Shown piece by piece: positions 57,512 to 64,000 of a stretch of DNA of 64,000 nucleotides (its first letter is position 1; the number at the start of each line of letters is the position of its first letter). A program made the position numbers and the translations under genes. A model generated the notes under the pieces. The model had not been told where the DNA came from and searched no databases. It saw only the letters and a program-made list of their open reading frames with translations. Source of the DNA: Mycobacterium sp. IDR2000157661 (lineage in GTDB: Bacteria; Actinomycetota; Actinomycetes; Mycobacteriales; Mycobacteriaceae); assembly GCF_022317005.1 (NCBI RefSeq), contig NZ_CP081006.1:1054001-1118000 (forward strand), written 5' to 3'.

Positions 57512-57813
57512 GCACGCCAGTCCAAGCTCGCCAACTTGTCGTTCACCTACGAGTTGCAGCGTCGGCCGGCGTCTTCTCGCAGAGCCCGGCCAAGGGCGCC
57601 CTGCCCACCCTGCGCGCCGCCACCGATCCGGCGGTGCAGGATGGGCAGTACTACGGCCCGAACGGCATCGGCGAGACACGCGGTCATCCGAAACTGGTCG
57701 GCTCCAGCAAGCAGTCGCACAACACCGCGATCCCACGCCGGCTATGGGCGGTGTCCGAGGAGTTGACCGGAGTGGTCTTCCCGGGTCAGCCGACTGTGGC
57801 AGGCTGGCCGTGA
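57512..57813 (+). pseudogene. Decayed SDR (retinol dehydrogenase-like) gene
   Basis: Two SDR pieces lie in different frames. The first, at 57518-57568, encodes QSKLANLSFTYELQRR, the region after the catalytic Tyr. The second, from 57571 to the TGA at 57811-57813, encodes FSQSPAKGALPTLRAATDPA and later RRLWAVSEELTGVVFPG, a typical C-terminus of the Rv0439c-like SDR group. The intervening 40 or so residues and the whole N-terminus are missing. The stop overlaps the cupin start as TGATG. Confidence 0.78.
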
Positions 57814-58325
57814 TGTCACTCATCGTGGATCCGCGGAATGTGCCGCCTTATCCGCCGCCCCGCTACCGCGATGACGAGCCGGAAACCAGCGCCTGGCTGA
57901 AGCGCGGCGACGAGCCGCCGGACTACGAATCCTTCGGTCTGGTGAAGTATCACTACCTGGCGTCCCAACAGGCGACCGACGGTGACTACGGCCTGTACCG
58001 CGTGGAGATCGCGCCGAGGGGCGGAGGGCCGGGACCACACTTCCACCGTGCGATGAGTGAGGCCTTCTTCGTCCTCTCCGGAACCGTCCGGCTCTACGAT
58101 GGCAGGGACTGGACCGACGGGCACCCGAACGATTTCCTGTATGTGCCGCCCGGCGGCATCCACGGCTTCCGCAACGAGGCCGACGAGCCGACGTCCCTGC
58201 TGATGTTGTTTGCTCCGGGGGCTCCGCGCGAGCATTACTTCGAGGGCATGGCCCAGCTCGGAGAGTTGACCGACGCCGAGCGTCGCGAGTGGTTCGTCAA
58301 GAACGACAATTACTTCGTCGAGTGA
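57813..58325 (+). CDS. Cupin-domain protein
   Basis: The protein has 170 residues with one cupin 2 domain: PRGGGPGPHFHRAMSEAFFVLSGTVRLYDG (motif 1 His pair and Glu) and FLYVPPGGIHGFRNEADEPTSLLML (motif 2 His). Metal binding is expected; the reaction is unknown. The ATG overlaps the stop of the SDR pseudogene, suggesting that the two once formed an operon. Confidence 0.85.
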   Translation: MSLIVDPRNVPPYPPPRYRDDEPETSAWLKRGDEPPDYESFGLVKYHYLASQQATDGDYGLYRVEIAPRGGGPGPHFHRAMSEAFFVLSGTVRLYDGRDWTDGHPNDFLYVPPGGIHGFRNEADEPTSLLMLFAPGAPREHYFEGMAQLGELTDAERREWFVKNDNYFVE

Positions 58326-58329
58326 CACG

Positions 58330-58345
58330 CCGCATGAAGATGCGG
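58330..58345. terminator. Small hairpin after the cupin gene
   Basis: CCGCAT-GAAG-ATGCGG is a perfect 6-base stem with a tetraloop, 5 bases after the cupin stop. It is a plausible weak terminator. The helicase gene starts 64 bases further on. Confidence 0.5.
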
Positions 58346-58408
58346 AGCCGTAATCCCTTGCGCTAGGCTCTTTTCGATCGCGTTCCGATCAGAAAAAGGA
58401 GTCTTTGG

Positions 58409-60106
58409 GTGCGGGCAGAGGCAGCGCCCGGCACCCAGGCTTTGCGGGGCTGGCAGCGTCGGGCATTGGTGCGGTATCTTGGCGCCAAACCACGCGATTT
58501 CTTGGCCGTGGCCACCCCGGGTGCGGGCAAGACGGCATTTGCCCTGCGCGTTGCCGGTGAGCTGCTGGCCGACGGTACGGTCGAGCGCCTCACCGTCGTC
58601 GTACCCACCGAGCACCTCAAGATCCAGTGGGCGCTGGCCGCCGCCCGCTTCGGCATCGCGCTCGACCCGAAGTTCTCCAACAGCGCGGCCCACACCTCCT
58701 CGGAGTACCACGGCGTCGTCGTCACCTACGCCCAGGTGGCCAGCCACCCGACCCGCCACCGGGTACGCACCGAGAACTACCGCACGCTGGTCGTCTTCGA
58801 CGAGATCCATCACGGCGGCGACGCGAAGAGTTGGGGCGACTCGATGCGCGAGGCGTTCAGCGACGCCACCCGCCGGCTGTCGTTGACCGGCACGCCGTTC
58901 CGCAGCGACGACAGCCCCATCCCTTTCGTCACCTACGAACCCGACGCGGACGGCCTGCAACGCTCGCGCGCCGACCACGTATACGGCTACGCCGACGCGC
59001 TGGCCGACGGGGTGGTGCGGCCGGTGGTGTTCATGGCTTATTCCGGGGAGGCCCGCTGGCGCACCAGCGCCGGGGAGGAGTACGCCGCGCGATTGGGCGA
59101 ACCGCTCAACGCCGAGCAGACCGCGCGGGCGTGGCGCACCGTGTTGAACCCCGAGGGCGAGTGGATCCCGGCCGTGCTGCAGGCCGCCGACACCCGCCTC
59201 ACCCAGTTGCGCAACGGCGGCATGCCCGACGCCGGCGCGATGGTGATCGCCTCGGATCAGAAGGCGGCGCGCGCCTACGCGACGGCGCTCGCCGCGCTGA
59301 CCGATGAGGAACCGACGGTTGTGCTCTCCGACGACCCGGGGTCCTCGGAACGCATCGCCGACTACGCCGCGGGCACCGGCCGCTGGCTGGTCGCGGTGCG
59401 CATGGTGTCCGAGGGCGTCGACGTGCCTCGGCTCGCGGTCGGCGTGTACGCGACCAGCGCATCGACCCCGCTGTTCTTCGCCCAGGCGATCGGCCGGTAC
59501 GTCCGGTCGCGTCGGCCCGGCGAGACCGCGAGCATCTTCCTGCCCTCGGTGCCCTCGTTGCTCGACCTCGCCAGCGAGATGGAGTCCCAACGCGACCACG
59601 TGCTGGGCAAGCCGCACCGTGAGTCGCCGGGTGAATGGGACGACGACCTCCTCGCCGAGGCCAACAAGGAGAACAACGAGGGCGACGCCCTCGACAAGGG
59701 CTTCGAGATGCTGGGCGCCGACGCCGAGCTCGACCAGGTGATCTTCGACGGCTCCTCGTTCGGCACCGCCGCCGCGGTGGGCAGCGAGGACGAAGCCGAC
59801 TACCTCGGCATTCCCGGTCTCCTGGACGCCGCACAGATGCGGGATCTGTTGCGGCGCAGGCAGGAAGAACAACTGACCCGGCGCACCGCGTCCGGCGAGG
59901 TGCCGCGGGTGTCGACACACGGCCAGCTGCGCGAGCTGCGGCGTGAGCTCAACACGCTGGTGTCCATCGCCCATCACCGCACGGGCAAGCCGCACGGCTG
60001 GATTCACAACGAACTGCGCCGGATCTGCGGCGGCCCACCGGTCGCCGCGGCCACCACCGATCAGCTACGGGAACGCATCGAGGCGGTCCGCACCCTGCAG
60101 GCCTAG
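58409..60106 (+). CDS. DEAD/DEAH-box (SF2) helicase-like protein
   Basis: The protein has 565 residues. GTG at 58409 follows AAGGAG. RecA domain 1 has Walker A ATPGAGKTAFALRVA, motif II VVFDEIHHGGD (DEIH) and motif III LTGTPFR. Domain 2 has MVSEGVDVPRLAVGVYATSA and QAIGRYVRSRRPGETA (motif VI). The C-terminal 150 residues are acidic then helical. It probably unwinds nucleic acid in DNA repair or RNA metabolism; no specific name can be given. Its 3' end overlaps the convergent SRPBCC gene by 4 bases. Confidence 0.88.
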   Translation: MRAEAAPGTQALRGWQRRALVRYLGAKPRDFLAVATPGAGKTAFALRVAGELLADGTVERLTVVVPTEHLKIQWALAAARFGIALDPKFSNSAAHTSSEYHGVVVTYAQVASHPTRHRVRTENYRTLVVFDEIHHGGDAKSWGDSMREAFSDATRRLSLTGTPFRSDDSPIPFVTYEPDADGLQRSRADHVYGYADALADGVVRPVVFMAYSGEARWRTSAGEEYAARLGEPLNAEQTARAWRTVLNPEGEWIPAVLQAADTRLTQLRNGGMPDAGAMVIASDQKAARAYATALAALTDEEPTVVLSDDPGSSERIADYAAGTGRWLVAVRMVSEGVDVPRLAVGVYATSASTPLFFAQAIGRYVRSRRPGETASIFLPSVPSLLDLASEMESQRDHVLGKPHRESPGEWDDDLLAEANKENNEGDALDKGFEMLGADAELDQVIFDGSSFGTAAAVGSEDEADYLGIPGLLDAAQMRDLLRRRQEEQLTRRTASGEVPRVSTHGQLRELRRELNTLVSIAHHRTGKPHGWIHNELRRICGGPPVAAATTDQLRERIEAVRTLQA

Positions 60107-60603
60107 CCGCCGCGCTGCGCCAGTTCGGCCAGGTGCTGCAGCGAGTTCTCCAGGTGCGACATCGCAAACGGCGGGAACTCGATGTGCTGACGCTGCGACG
60201 ACGGCACCCGCGACCAGTCGTAGGTCAGCGTGACTTTCGTCTGTCCGGGTCCGCCGGGTTCGAGGTCGTAGCGCCAGATCCACCCGCCGAACTCCAGGTC
60301 AGCGTCGGGCATCAGGTTCCCGCGGTCGTCGGGGCCCTGCCCCGGTTGCCACGCGATCGCTCGCGGTCGGTCGAACACCTCGACGCGGTTGGACATGTCG
60401 TAGACCTTGTTCGGATGGTTGTCGTGATACATCTCGATGCGGAAGATCTGACCGACCTCGGTGAGAGGCATGCCGTCCAGCGACTCCCGCACCCACCCGG
60501 TGCCGTCGATTCCGGCGTGCTGGGTCGGGTCGGCGAGCACGTCGAACACGGTCTCCATGGCGGCGTTGACAGTGATGCTGGTCTGTACGGTCTCTGAGTT
60601 CAT
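60103..60603 (-). CDS. SRPBCC/polyketide cyclase-like protein
   Basis: The protein has 166 residues. ATG at 60603 is chosen (MNSETVQTSITVNAAMETVFDVLADPT). It has the START/SRPBCC helix-grip fold: an N-terminal strand and DVLADPTQHAGIDGTGWVRES, ending AMSHLENSLQHLAELAQ. It probably binds a small hydrophobic ligand. The function is unknown. It is the last gene of a minus-strand group. Confidence 0.84.
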   Translation of the reverse strand: MNSETVQTSITVNAAMETVFDVLADPTQHAGIDGTGWVRESLDGMPLTEVGQIFRIEMYHDNHPNKVYDMSNRVEVFDRPRAIAWQPGQGPDDRGNLMPDADLEFGGWIWRYDLEPGGPGQTKVTLTYDWSRVPSSQRQHIEFPPFAMSHLENSLQHLAELAQRGG

Positions 60604-60649
60604 GTCACGGCAGACCCGGGCGATCGCCAAAAGTCATCGGAGCTCACCA

Positions 60650-60922
60650 CTAGAACACGCCGCAGCCGGCCACCCCGCACAGCAGCGAGGTACCCAGCAG
60701 CACCGGCCACAGGGCCACCGTCAGGACCAGCGAGGCGATGTTGGCGAACACCGAGAACTCGTCGCTCAGCGCGTGTTCCAGCTGGACCATGAGCTCGATG
60801 TGCAGGCTCGCGTAACCCACGCCGACGATGGTGTAGAACAGCGCGAGCCACAGCACCAGCTCGAGCCAGGTGTTGATCCCCCGCCGCAGCAACATCTGCT
60901 GCACCCGCTGCCACATGGTCAC
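60650..60922 (-). CDS. Small membrane protein
   Basis: The protein is about 90 residues. GTG at 60922 or ATG at 60916 (MWQRVQQMLLRRGINTW) is the start. There are two transmembrane segments (LVLWLALFYTIVGVGYASLHI, NIASLVLTVALWPVLLGTSLL). It starts two bases after the HAD phosphatase gene and is likely coexpressed. The function is unknown. Confidence 0.72.
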   Translation of the reverse strand: MTMWQRVQQMLLRRGINTWLELVLWLALFYTIVGVGYASLHIELMVQLEHALSDEFSVFANIASLVLTVALWPVLLGTSLLCGVAGCGVF

Positions 60923-60924
60923 CG

Positions 60925-61740
60925 CTACAGCCCGAGCAGCTCCGGCAGATCGGCCACCGACTCGATCACGTGATTGGGCTGCATCGCGAACTCGTCTGCG
61001 GCCCAACGGTCCAACGTGTCCTGCCGGAACTTGCCGGTCCGGACCAGCACGCCGGTCATGCCGACCACCTGGGCGGCCAACACGTCGTTGTTGAGATCGT
61101 CACCCACCATGTACATCTCGTCGGGCTCCACGCCGAGCCGGCCCGCCGCCGCGACGAACCCCTCGGGCGCGGGCTTGCCGACGGCCGTGGCCTTGCGCCC
61201 CGACGTCTCCTCCATGCCGATCAGGTACATGCCTGTGTCGATGCGCAACCCGTCGGTCGTCGTCCACGCGGTGCTGCGGTGCATCGCCACCACGGGCACA
61301 CCCTGGGCCATCCAGTCGTACACCCAGGACAGGGTCAGGTGGCTGTACTCGCGGCCGGCGCCGCCCAGCAGCACCACGTCCGGGGTCTCGGGAGCCTGCG
61401 GCCCGGTGAACTCACTGGAGTACACGATGTCGATGCCGGGCATGTCCTCCGCGATCTGCCCGCTGTTGACCAGGAAACAGCGGGCGTCGGGATAGCGGTC
61501 GCGGACGTATTCGGCGGTCAGCACGGCCGCGGTGATGACTTCTTCGGGGTGCACCTGCATTCCGGCCCCGGTCAGCAGTTCGGAGATCTGCACCCGCGTG
61601 CGCGTCGTCGTGTTGGTGAGGTACGAGCACGCGATCTGGTTGTCGGCCAACGCCCGCACGGTGTCCGCGGCGCCCGCGATTGGCCGCCACGACGTCACCA
61701 GCACGCCATCGATGTCGAAGAGCACCCCGCCGACGGCCAT
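60925..61740 (-). CDS. HAD-IIA family phosphatase
   Basis: The protein has 271 residues. Motif I is VLFDIDGVLVTSW, motif II is YLTNTTTRTR, and after the C2 cap come motif III GKPAPEGF and motif IV MVGDDLNNDVLAAQVVGM. The IIA-type cap and size resemble NagD, LHPP and HDHD2 proteins. It probably dephosphorylates a small metabolite or phosphohistidine; the substrate is unknown. Confidence 0.88.
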   Translation of the reverse strand: MAVGGVLFDIDGVLVTSWRPIAGAADTVRALADNQIACSYLTNTTTRTRVQISELLTGAGMQVHPEEVITAAVLTAEYVRDRYPDARCFLVNSGQIAEDMPGIDIVYSSEFTGPQAPETPDVVLLGGAGREYSHLTLSWVYDWMAQGVPVVAMHRSTAWTTTDGLRIDTGMYLIGMEETSGRKATAVGKPAPEGFVAAAGRLGVEPDEMYMVGDDLNNDVLAAQVVGMTGVLVRTGKFRQDTLDRWAADEFAMQPNHVIESVADLPELLGL

Positions 61741-61765
61741 GGCCTGACAGTAAACCGCAATCGGG

Positions 61766-63232
61766 TCAGCGCAAGTCGGACGCCCACCGGGTGTCGCCCA
61801 CCCAGGGTGACGCGTCGGCCGCGATCGACCAGGCCAGCTCGGCCGGTACGTCGATCACCTGATAGCGCTTGACCCCTGCGGCCGTCGCCGCGATCAGCGT
61901 CGCGACCCCGGCCCGGCGCTGCATCAGCGTCTGGCGCACCGTCCATCCGATGATGCCGGTGCCCGCGATGCAGTCGCGCCTGCGCTGCAGGCTGCCGGTC
62001 CGGGTGACCAGCCACCCGTCCAGGACGCGGTGGCCGAGCGAGCGTGCGCGGTCGGCGGCCAGCAGCGCACAGCACAGCGTGACAACCACCCAGCCCGCCC
62101 ACGCCCACGCCGGCACCGACCCGAGCGCCAACGGCACCACTGCGAGCACGGGAACGGCCAGCGCCCTGACCCAGCGTCGGCGGGTGGCGGCCGCGCCGTG
62201 CCCGCGCACCGGTCCGCTGACCGCGTCGGGCTGGTCGATGAGATCGCTCAGCACCGCCTCGGCCGTGGACTTGGGGCACGGCGGCAGCAACACCGAGGCC
62301 TCGCCCGCGCCTGCCACGCCGGTCATCACCGCATCCAGGCGGGCACCACCGAACAACCTAACCAGCAGCGGTTCTCGCAGCGTGCCGCCCCGCAACCGGC
62401 GCATGTCATAGGTGTGCTCGCGTACCCGGACCAGGCCGTGCCGCAGATGCAGTACGTCGAAATCGCGGCGCAGGTCCAAGTTCCCGTAGGTCAGCAGGGA
62501 CTGCAGGACCGAAAGCAGCGCCGACGCCAGCACCAGCACGACAGCGGCCAGTGCCACGCTCGCGGCCACACCGATCCGCTCGACGGTATCCACACCGGAC
62601 TCGGCCAGCGGCGAATCGCGCAGCGCCACACCGCCTCCCACCTGGTATAGCAGCCCGACCGCCGCGGCGATCATCGCCAGTCCGGTGAAGCTCAGCGCGC
62701 TGTAGCGCAGCCACGACGGCCGCCAGCGGGCCAGTACCCGGCCGGCGGTGGCAGGCTCGGTCTCGTCGACGGCCAGCGATCCGGCCAGCAGGACCGCCCG
62801 CAGATGCGGCACCTGATCGGCAGGCACGCCGTCGAGTGCGAACGCGGCATCGGCCCTGGCCTCCTGACCGGTGCTGACCCGCAGCACGGTCAGCCCGAGC
62901 AGCCGGTGCAGCAGCCGGGCATCGGTTGACACCGATCGAATCCTGTTGCGCGGCAGCGAGAGAACCTTGCGCTGCAACAACCCGGTGCGCATCTGGACGT
63001 CCGCAGGCCCGATCCGGTAACTGGTGGTGAACCAGCGTGCCAACCCGACCGCCACCGTCACCGCGAGCGCTGCCACCGCCACCAACGGGTTGCCGGTGGC
63101 CGCGCCCAGCACCAGCGTGCCGACGATGACCGGGATCTGCCGCAGCACCTCGTGCACCGGTTGCACCAGCAGCATCCGCGCGCTGAGCCGGCTCCAGCCG
63201 TCGGCTTGCGCCGGTGGTACCACGGCGGTCAC
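61766..63232 (-). CDS. PH-domain membrane protein (YdbT-like)
   Basis: The protein has 488 residues, made of repeated bPH2 domains and membrane helices. A first membrane pair (LVAVAALAVTVAVGLA) precedes YRIGPADVQMRTGLLQRKVLSLPRNRIRSVSTDARL. A second membrane block and a second PH unit (RDFDVLHLRHGLVRVREHTYDMRRLRG) follow, then a third near the C-terminus. YdbS/YdbT pairs are membrane proteins of unclear role, reported to matter for resistance to antimicrobial peptides. It overlaps its partner gene by 4 bases. Confidence 0.85.
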   Translation of the reverse strand: MTAVVPPAQADGWSRLSARMLLVQPVHEVLRQIPVIVGTLVLGAATGNPLVAVAALAVTVAVGLARWFTTSYRIGPADVQMRTGLLQRKVLSLPRNRIRSVSTDARLLHRLLGLTVLRVSTGQEARADAAFALDGVPADQVPHLRAVLLAGSLAVDETEPATAGRVLARWRPSWLRYSALSFTGLAMIAAAVGLLYQVGGGVALRDSPLAESGVDTVERIGVAASVALAAVVLVLASALLSVLQSLLTYGNLDLRRDFDVLHLRHGLVRVREHTYDMRRLRGGTLREPLLVRLFGGARLDAVMTGVAGAGEASVLLPPCPKSTAEAVLSDLIDQPDAVSGPVRGHGAAATRRRWVRALAVPVLAVVPLALGSVPAWAWAGWVVVTLCCALLAADRARSLGHRVLDGWLVTRTGSLQRRRDCIAGTGIIGWTVRQTLMQRRAGVATLIAATAAGVKRYQVIDVPAELAWSIAADASPWVGDTRWASDLR

Positions 63233-63726
63233 GTCGCGTCCTCACCCCCGATGGCCGCGTTGTCGGTCAGGTGGGCGACGATCCGGTCGGCGACGTCGGC
63301 GTCGAGCGCCGAGATCCGCACCGCGCCCGCCGACGACGCCGTCGTCACGGTGACCGTGGCCAGCCCGAACAACCGATCCAGCGGTCCGCGTTCGGTGTCG
63401 ACGGTCTGCACCCGCGAGATCGGCGCGATGCGGCGCTCCTGGGTCAACCAGCCCTCGCGGGTGTAGACGGCTTTCGGGTCGATGTCCCACCGGTGCACCC
63501 GGTAGCGCCACCAGGGCACCACGAAGACGAACAACGCGATGCCCAACACGGTGGCCAGCGCCGCCAGTCCGTTCACCCACGGCATCCGGCGGTCCACGAC
63601 GAACCACACCAGTTGACCCACCGCCAGCGCCAACCATGGAATGGCCGCGCTGATCGCCCACACCAGCGGCGCTTTGCGGCTCGGACTGTTGGCGGGCTCC
63701 GCGAGTGTGGTCACCGCACTGGTCAT
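63229..63726 (-). CDS. PH-domain membrane protein (YdbS-like)
   Basis: The protein has 165 residues. Two transmembrane helices (VWAISAAIPWLALAVGQLVWFVV, LAALATVLGIALFVFVVPWW) precede one bPH2 domain (VHRWDIDPKAVYTREGWLTQERRIAPISRVQTVDTERGPLDRLFGLATVTV). It is the upstream member of the YdbS/YdbT pair and overlaps YdbT by 4 bases, indicating translational coupling. The gene is divergent from the SDR gene at the window end. Confidence 0.88.
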   Translation of the reverse strand: MTSAVTTLAEPANSPSRKAPLVWAISAAIPWLALAVGQLVWFVVDRRMPWVNGLAALATVLGIALFVFVVPWWRYRVHRWDIDPKAVYTREGWLTQERRIAPISRVQTVDTERGPLDRLFGLATVTVTTASSAGAVRISALDADVADRIVAHLTDNAAIGGEDAT

Positions 63727-63794
63727 CGAACCTCCCGATCGCCGTCCAGCGTAGGTAACCGCGGCGGCGTCGTCCGCTGAGTATGTTGATCAGC

Positions 63795-64000
63795 ATGGGC
63801 AGCAAATGGACCGCGGCCGACATCCCGGACCAGTCCGGCCGGACCGCCATCGTCACCGGAGCGAACAGCGGCCTCGGCTACGACACCGCGGCCGCCCTTG
63901 CCGAGAAGGGCGCACACGTCGTGCTGGCGGTGCGCAACCCCGACAAGGGCGATGAAGCCGTCGACCGCATCAAGAAGACGACGCCGAACGCCGTCGTCAC
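63795..64000 (+). CDS. SDR family oxidoreductase, 3' end cut by window edge
   Basis: The first 68 codons are visible: MGSKWTAADIPDQSGRTAIV, then TGANSGLGYDTAAALAEKGA and VVLAVRNPDKGDEAVDRI. This is an SDR of the retinol dehydrogenase-like group and resembles Rv0439c, which lies next to groEL2 in M. tuberculosis. The pseudogene at 57512-57813 is a C-terminal relative of the same group. The active site lies beyond the window. Confidence 0.85.
   Translation, partial: MGSKWTAADIPDQSGRTAIVTGANSGLGYDTAAALAEKGAHVVLAVRNPDKGDEAVDRIKKTTPNAVV

Overview
The window is chromosomal DNA from a Mycobacterium, most likely a fast-growing species of the Mycolicibacterium type. GC content is high and almost the whole window is coding. 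Gene order runs parallel to the M. tuberculosis stretch from about Rv0505c down to Rv0439c, in inverted orientation. Recognisable members of that stretch are serB1, galE2, bS22, proC, ppx1, senX3-regX3, gpm1, mshA, lprQ, murB, deoC, hbhA, madR, fadB2, icl, ramB, lpd, echA2 and groEL2. The slow-grower insertions of cyclopropane synthases (cmaA2, umaA/pcaA) and of an Rv0485-like regulator are absent, which supports a fast grower. There is no rRNA, tRNA, CRISPR array, prophage or insertion sequence.

Layout. 1-10 kb: serB1 and a hydratase-like gene face a minus-strand block (acyltransferase, galE2, the 33-residue ribosomal protein bS22, a small excisionase-like HTH protein, proC, thioesterase, sugar isomerase, acidic membrane protein, ppx1). 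10-15 kb: SenX3-RegX3 phosphate signalling, phosphoglycerate mutase and mycothiol synthesis (mshA). 15-19 kb: cell-wall enzymes (L,D-transpeptidase lprQ, murB) and a tandem pair of DUF2505 proteins. 19-24 kb: an accessory guanidino-nitrogen module. 24-30 kb: deoC, small secreted and membrane proteins, hbhA, an XRE regulator, madR and a polyphosphate kinase 2. 30-38 kb: the acetate and fatty-acid block (fadB2, isocitrate lyase, its regulator ramB, dihydrolipoamide dehydrogenase). 39-55 kb: an accessory block of aldehyde dehydrogenases, prolyl oligopeptidase, EfeO/EfeB, hydrolases, SDRs and DinB-fold proteins. 55-64 kb: groEL2 with two CIRCE operators, an SDR pseudogene, a cupin, a helicase, a HAD phosphatase, paired PH-domain membrane proteins and an SDR cut by the window end.

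The most notable discovery is at 19.9-23.0 kb. The leader of a sodium:solute symporter gene carries what reads as a guanidine-I (ykkC) riboswitch. Divergently transcribed from it is an 'agmatinase-like' ureohydrolase with an extended N-terminus and a DRHVD metal motif. Together they suggest uptake of free guanidine and its hydrolysis to urea and ammonia, rather than agmatine metabolism.

Other structure includes a dispersed short repeat with core GATGAGCGCTTGCGCGAA, three copies of it at a 32/33-bp period, in-frame tandem repeats in a signal peptide and in a regulator tail, two decayed genes (a DUF559 nuclease tail and an SDR), candidate RamB, RegX3/PHO, IdeR and GlnR sites, and several terminator-like hairpins.
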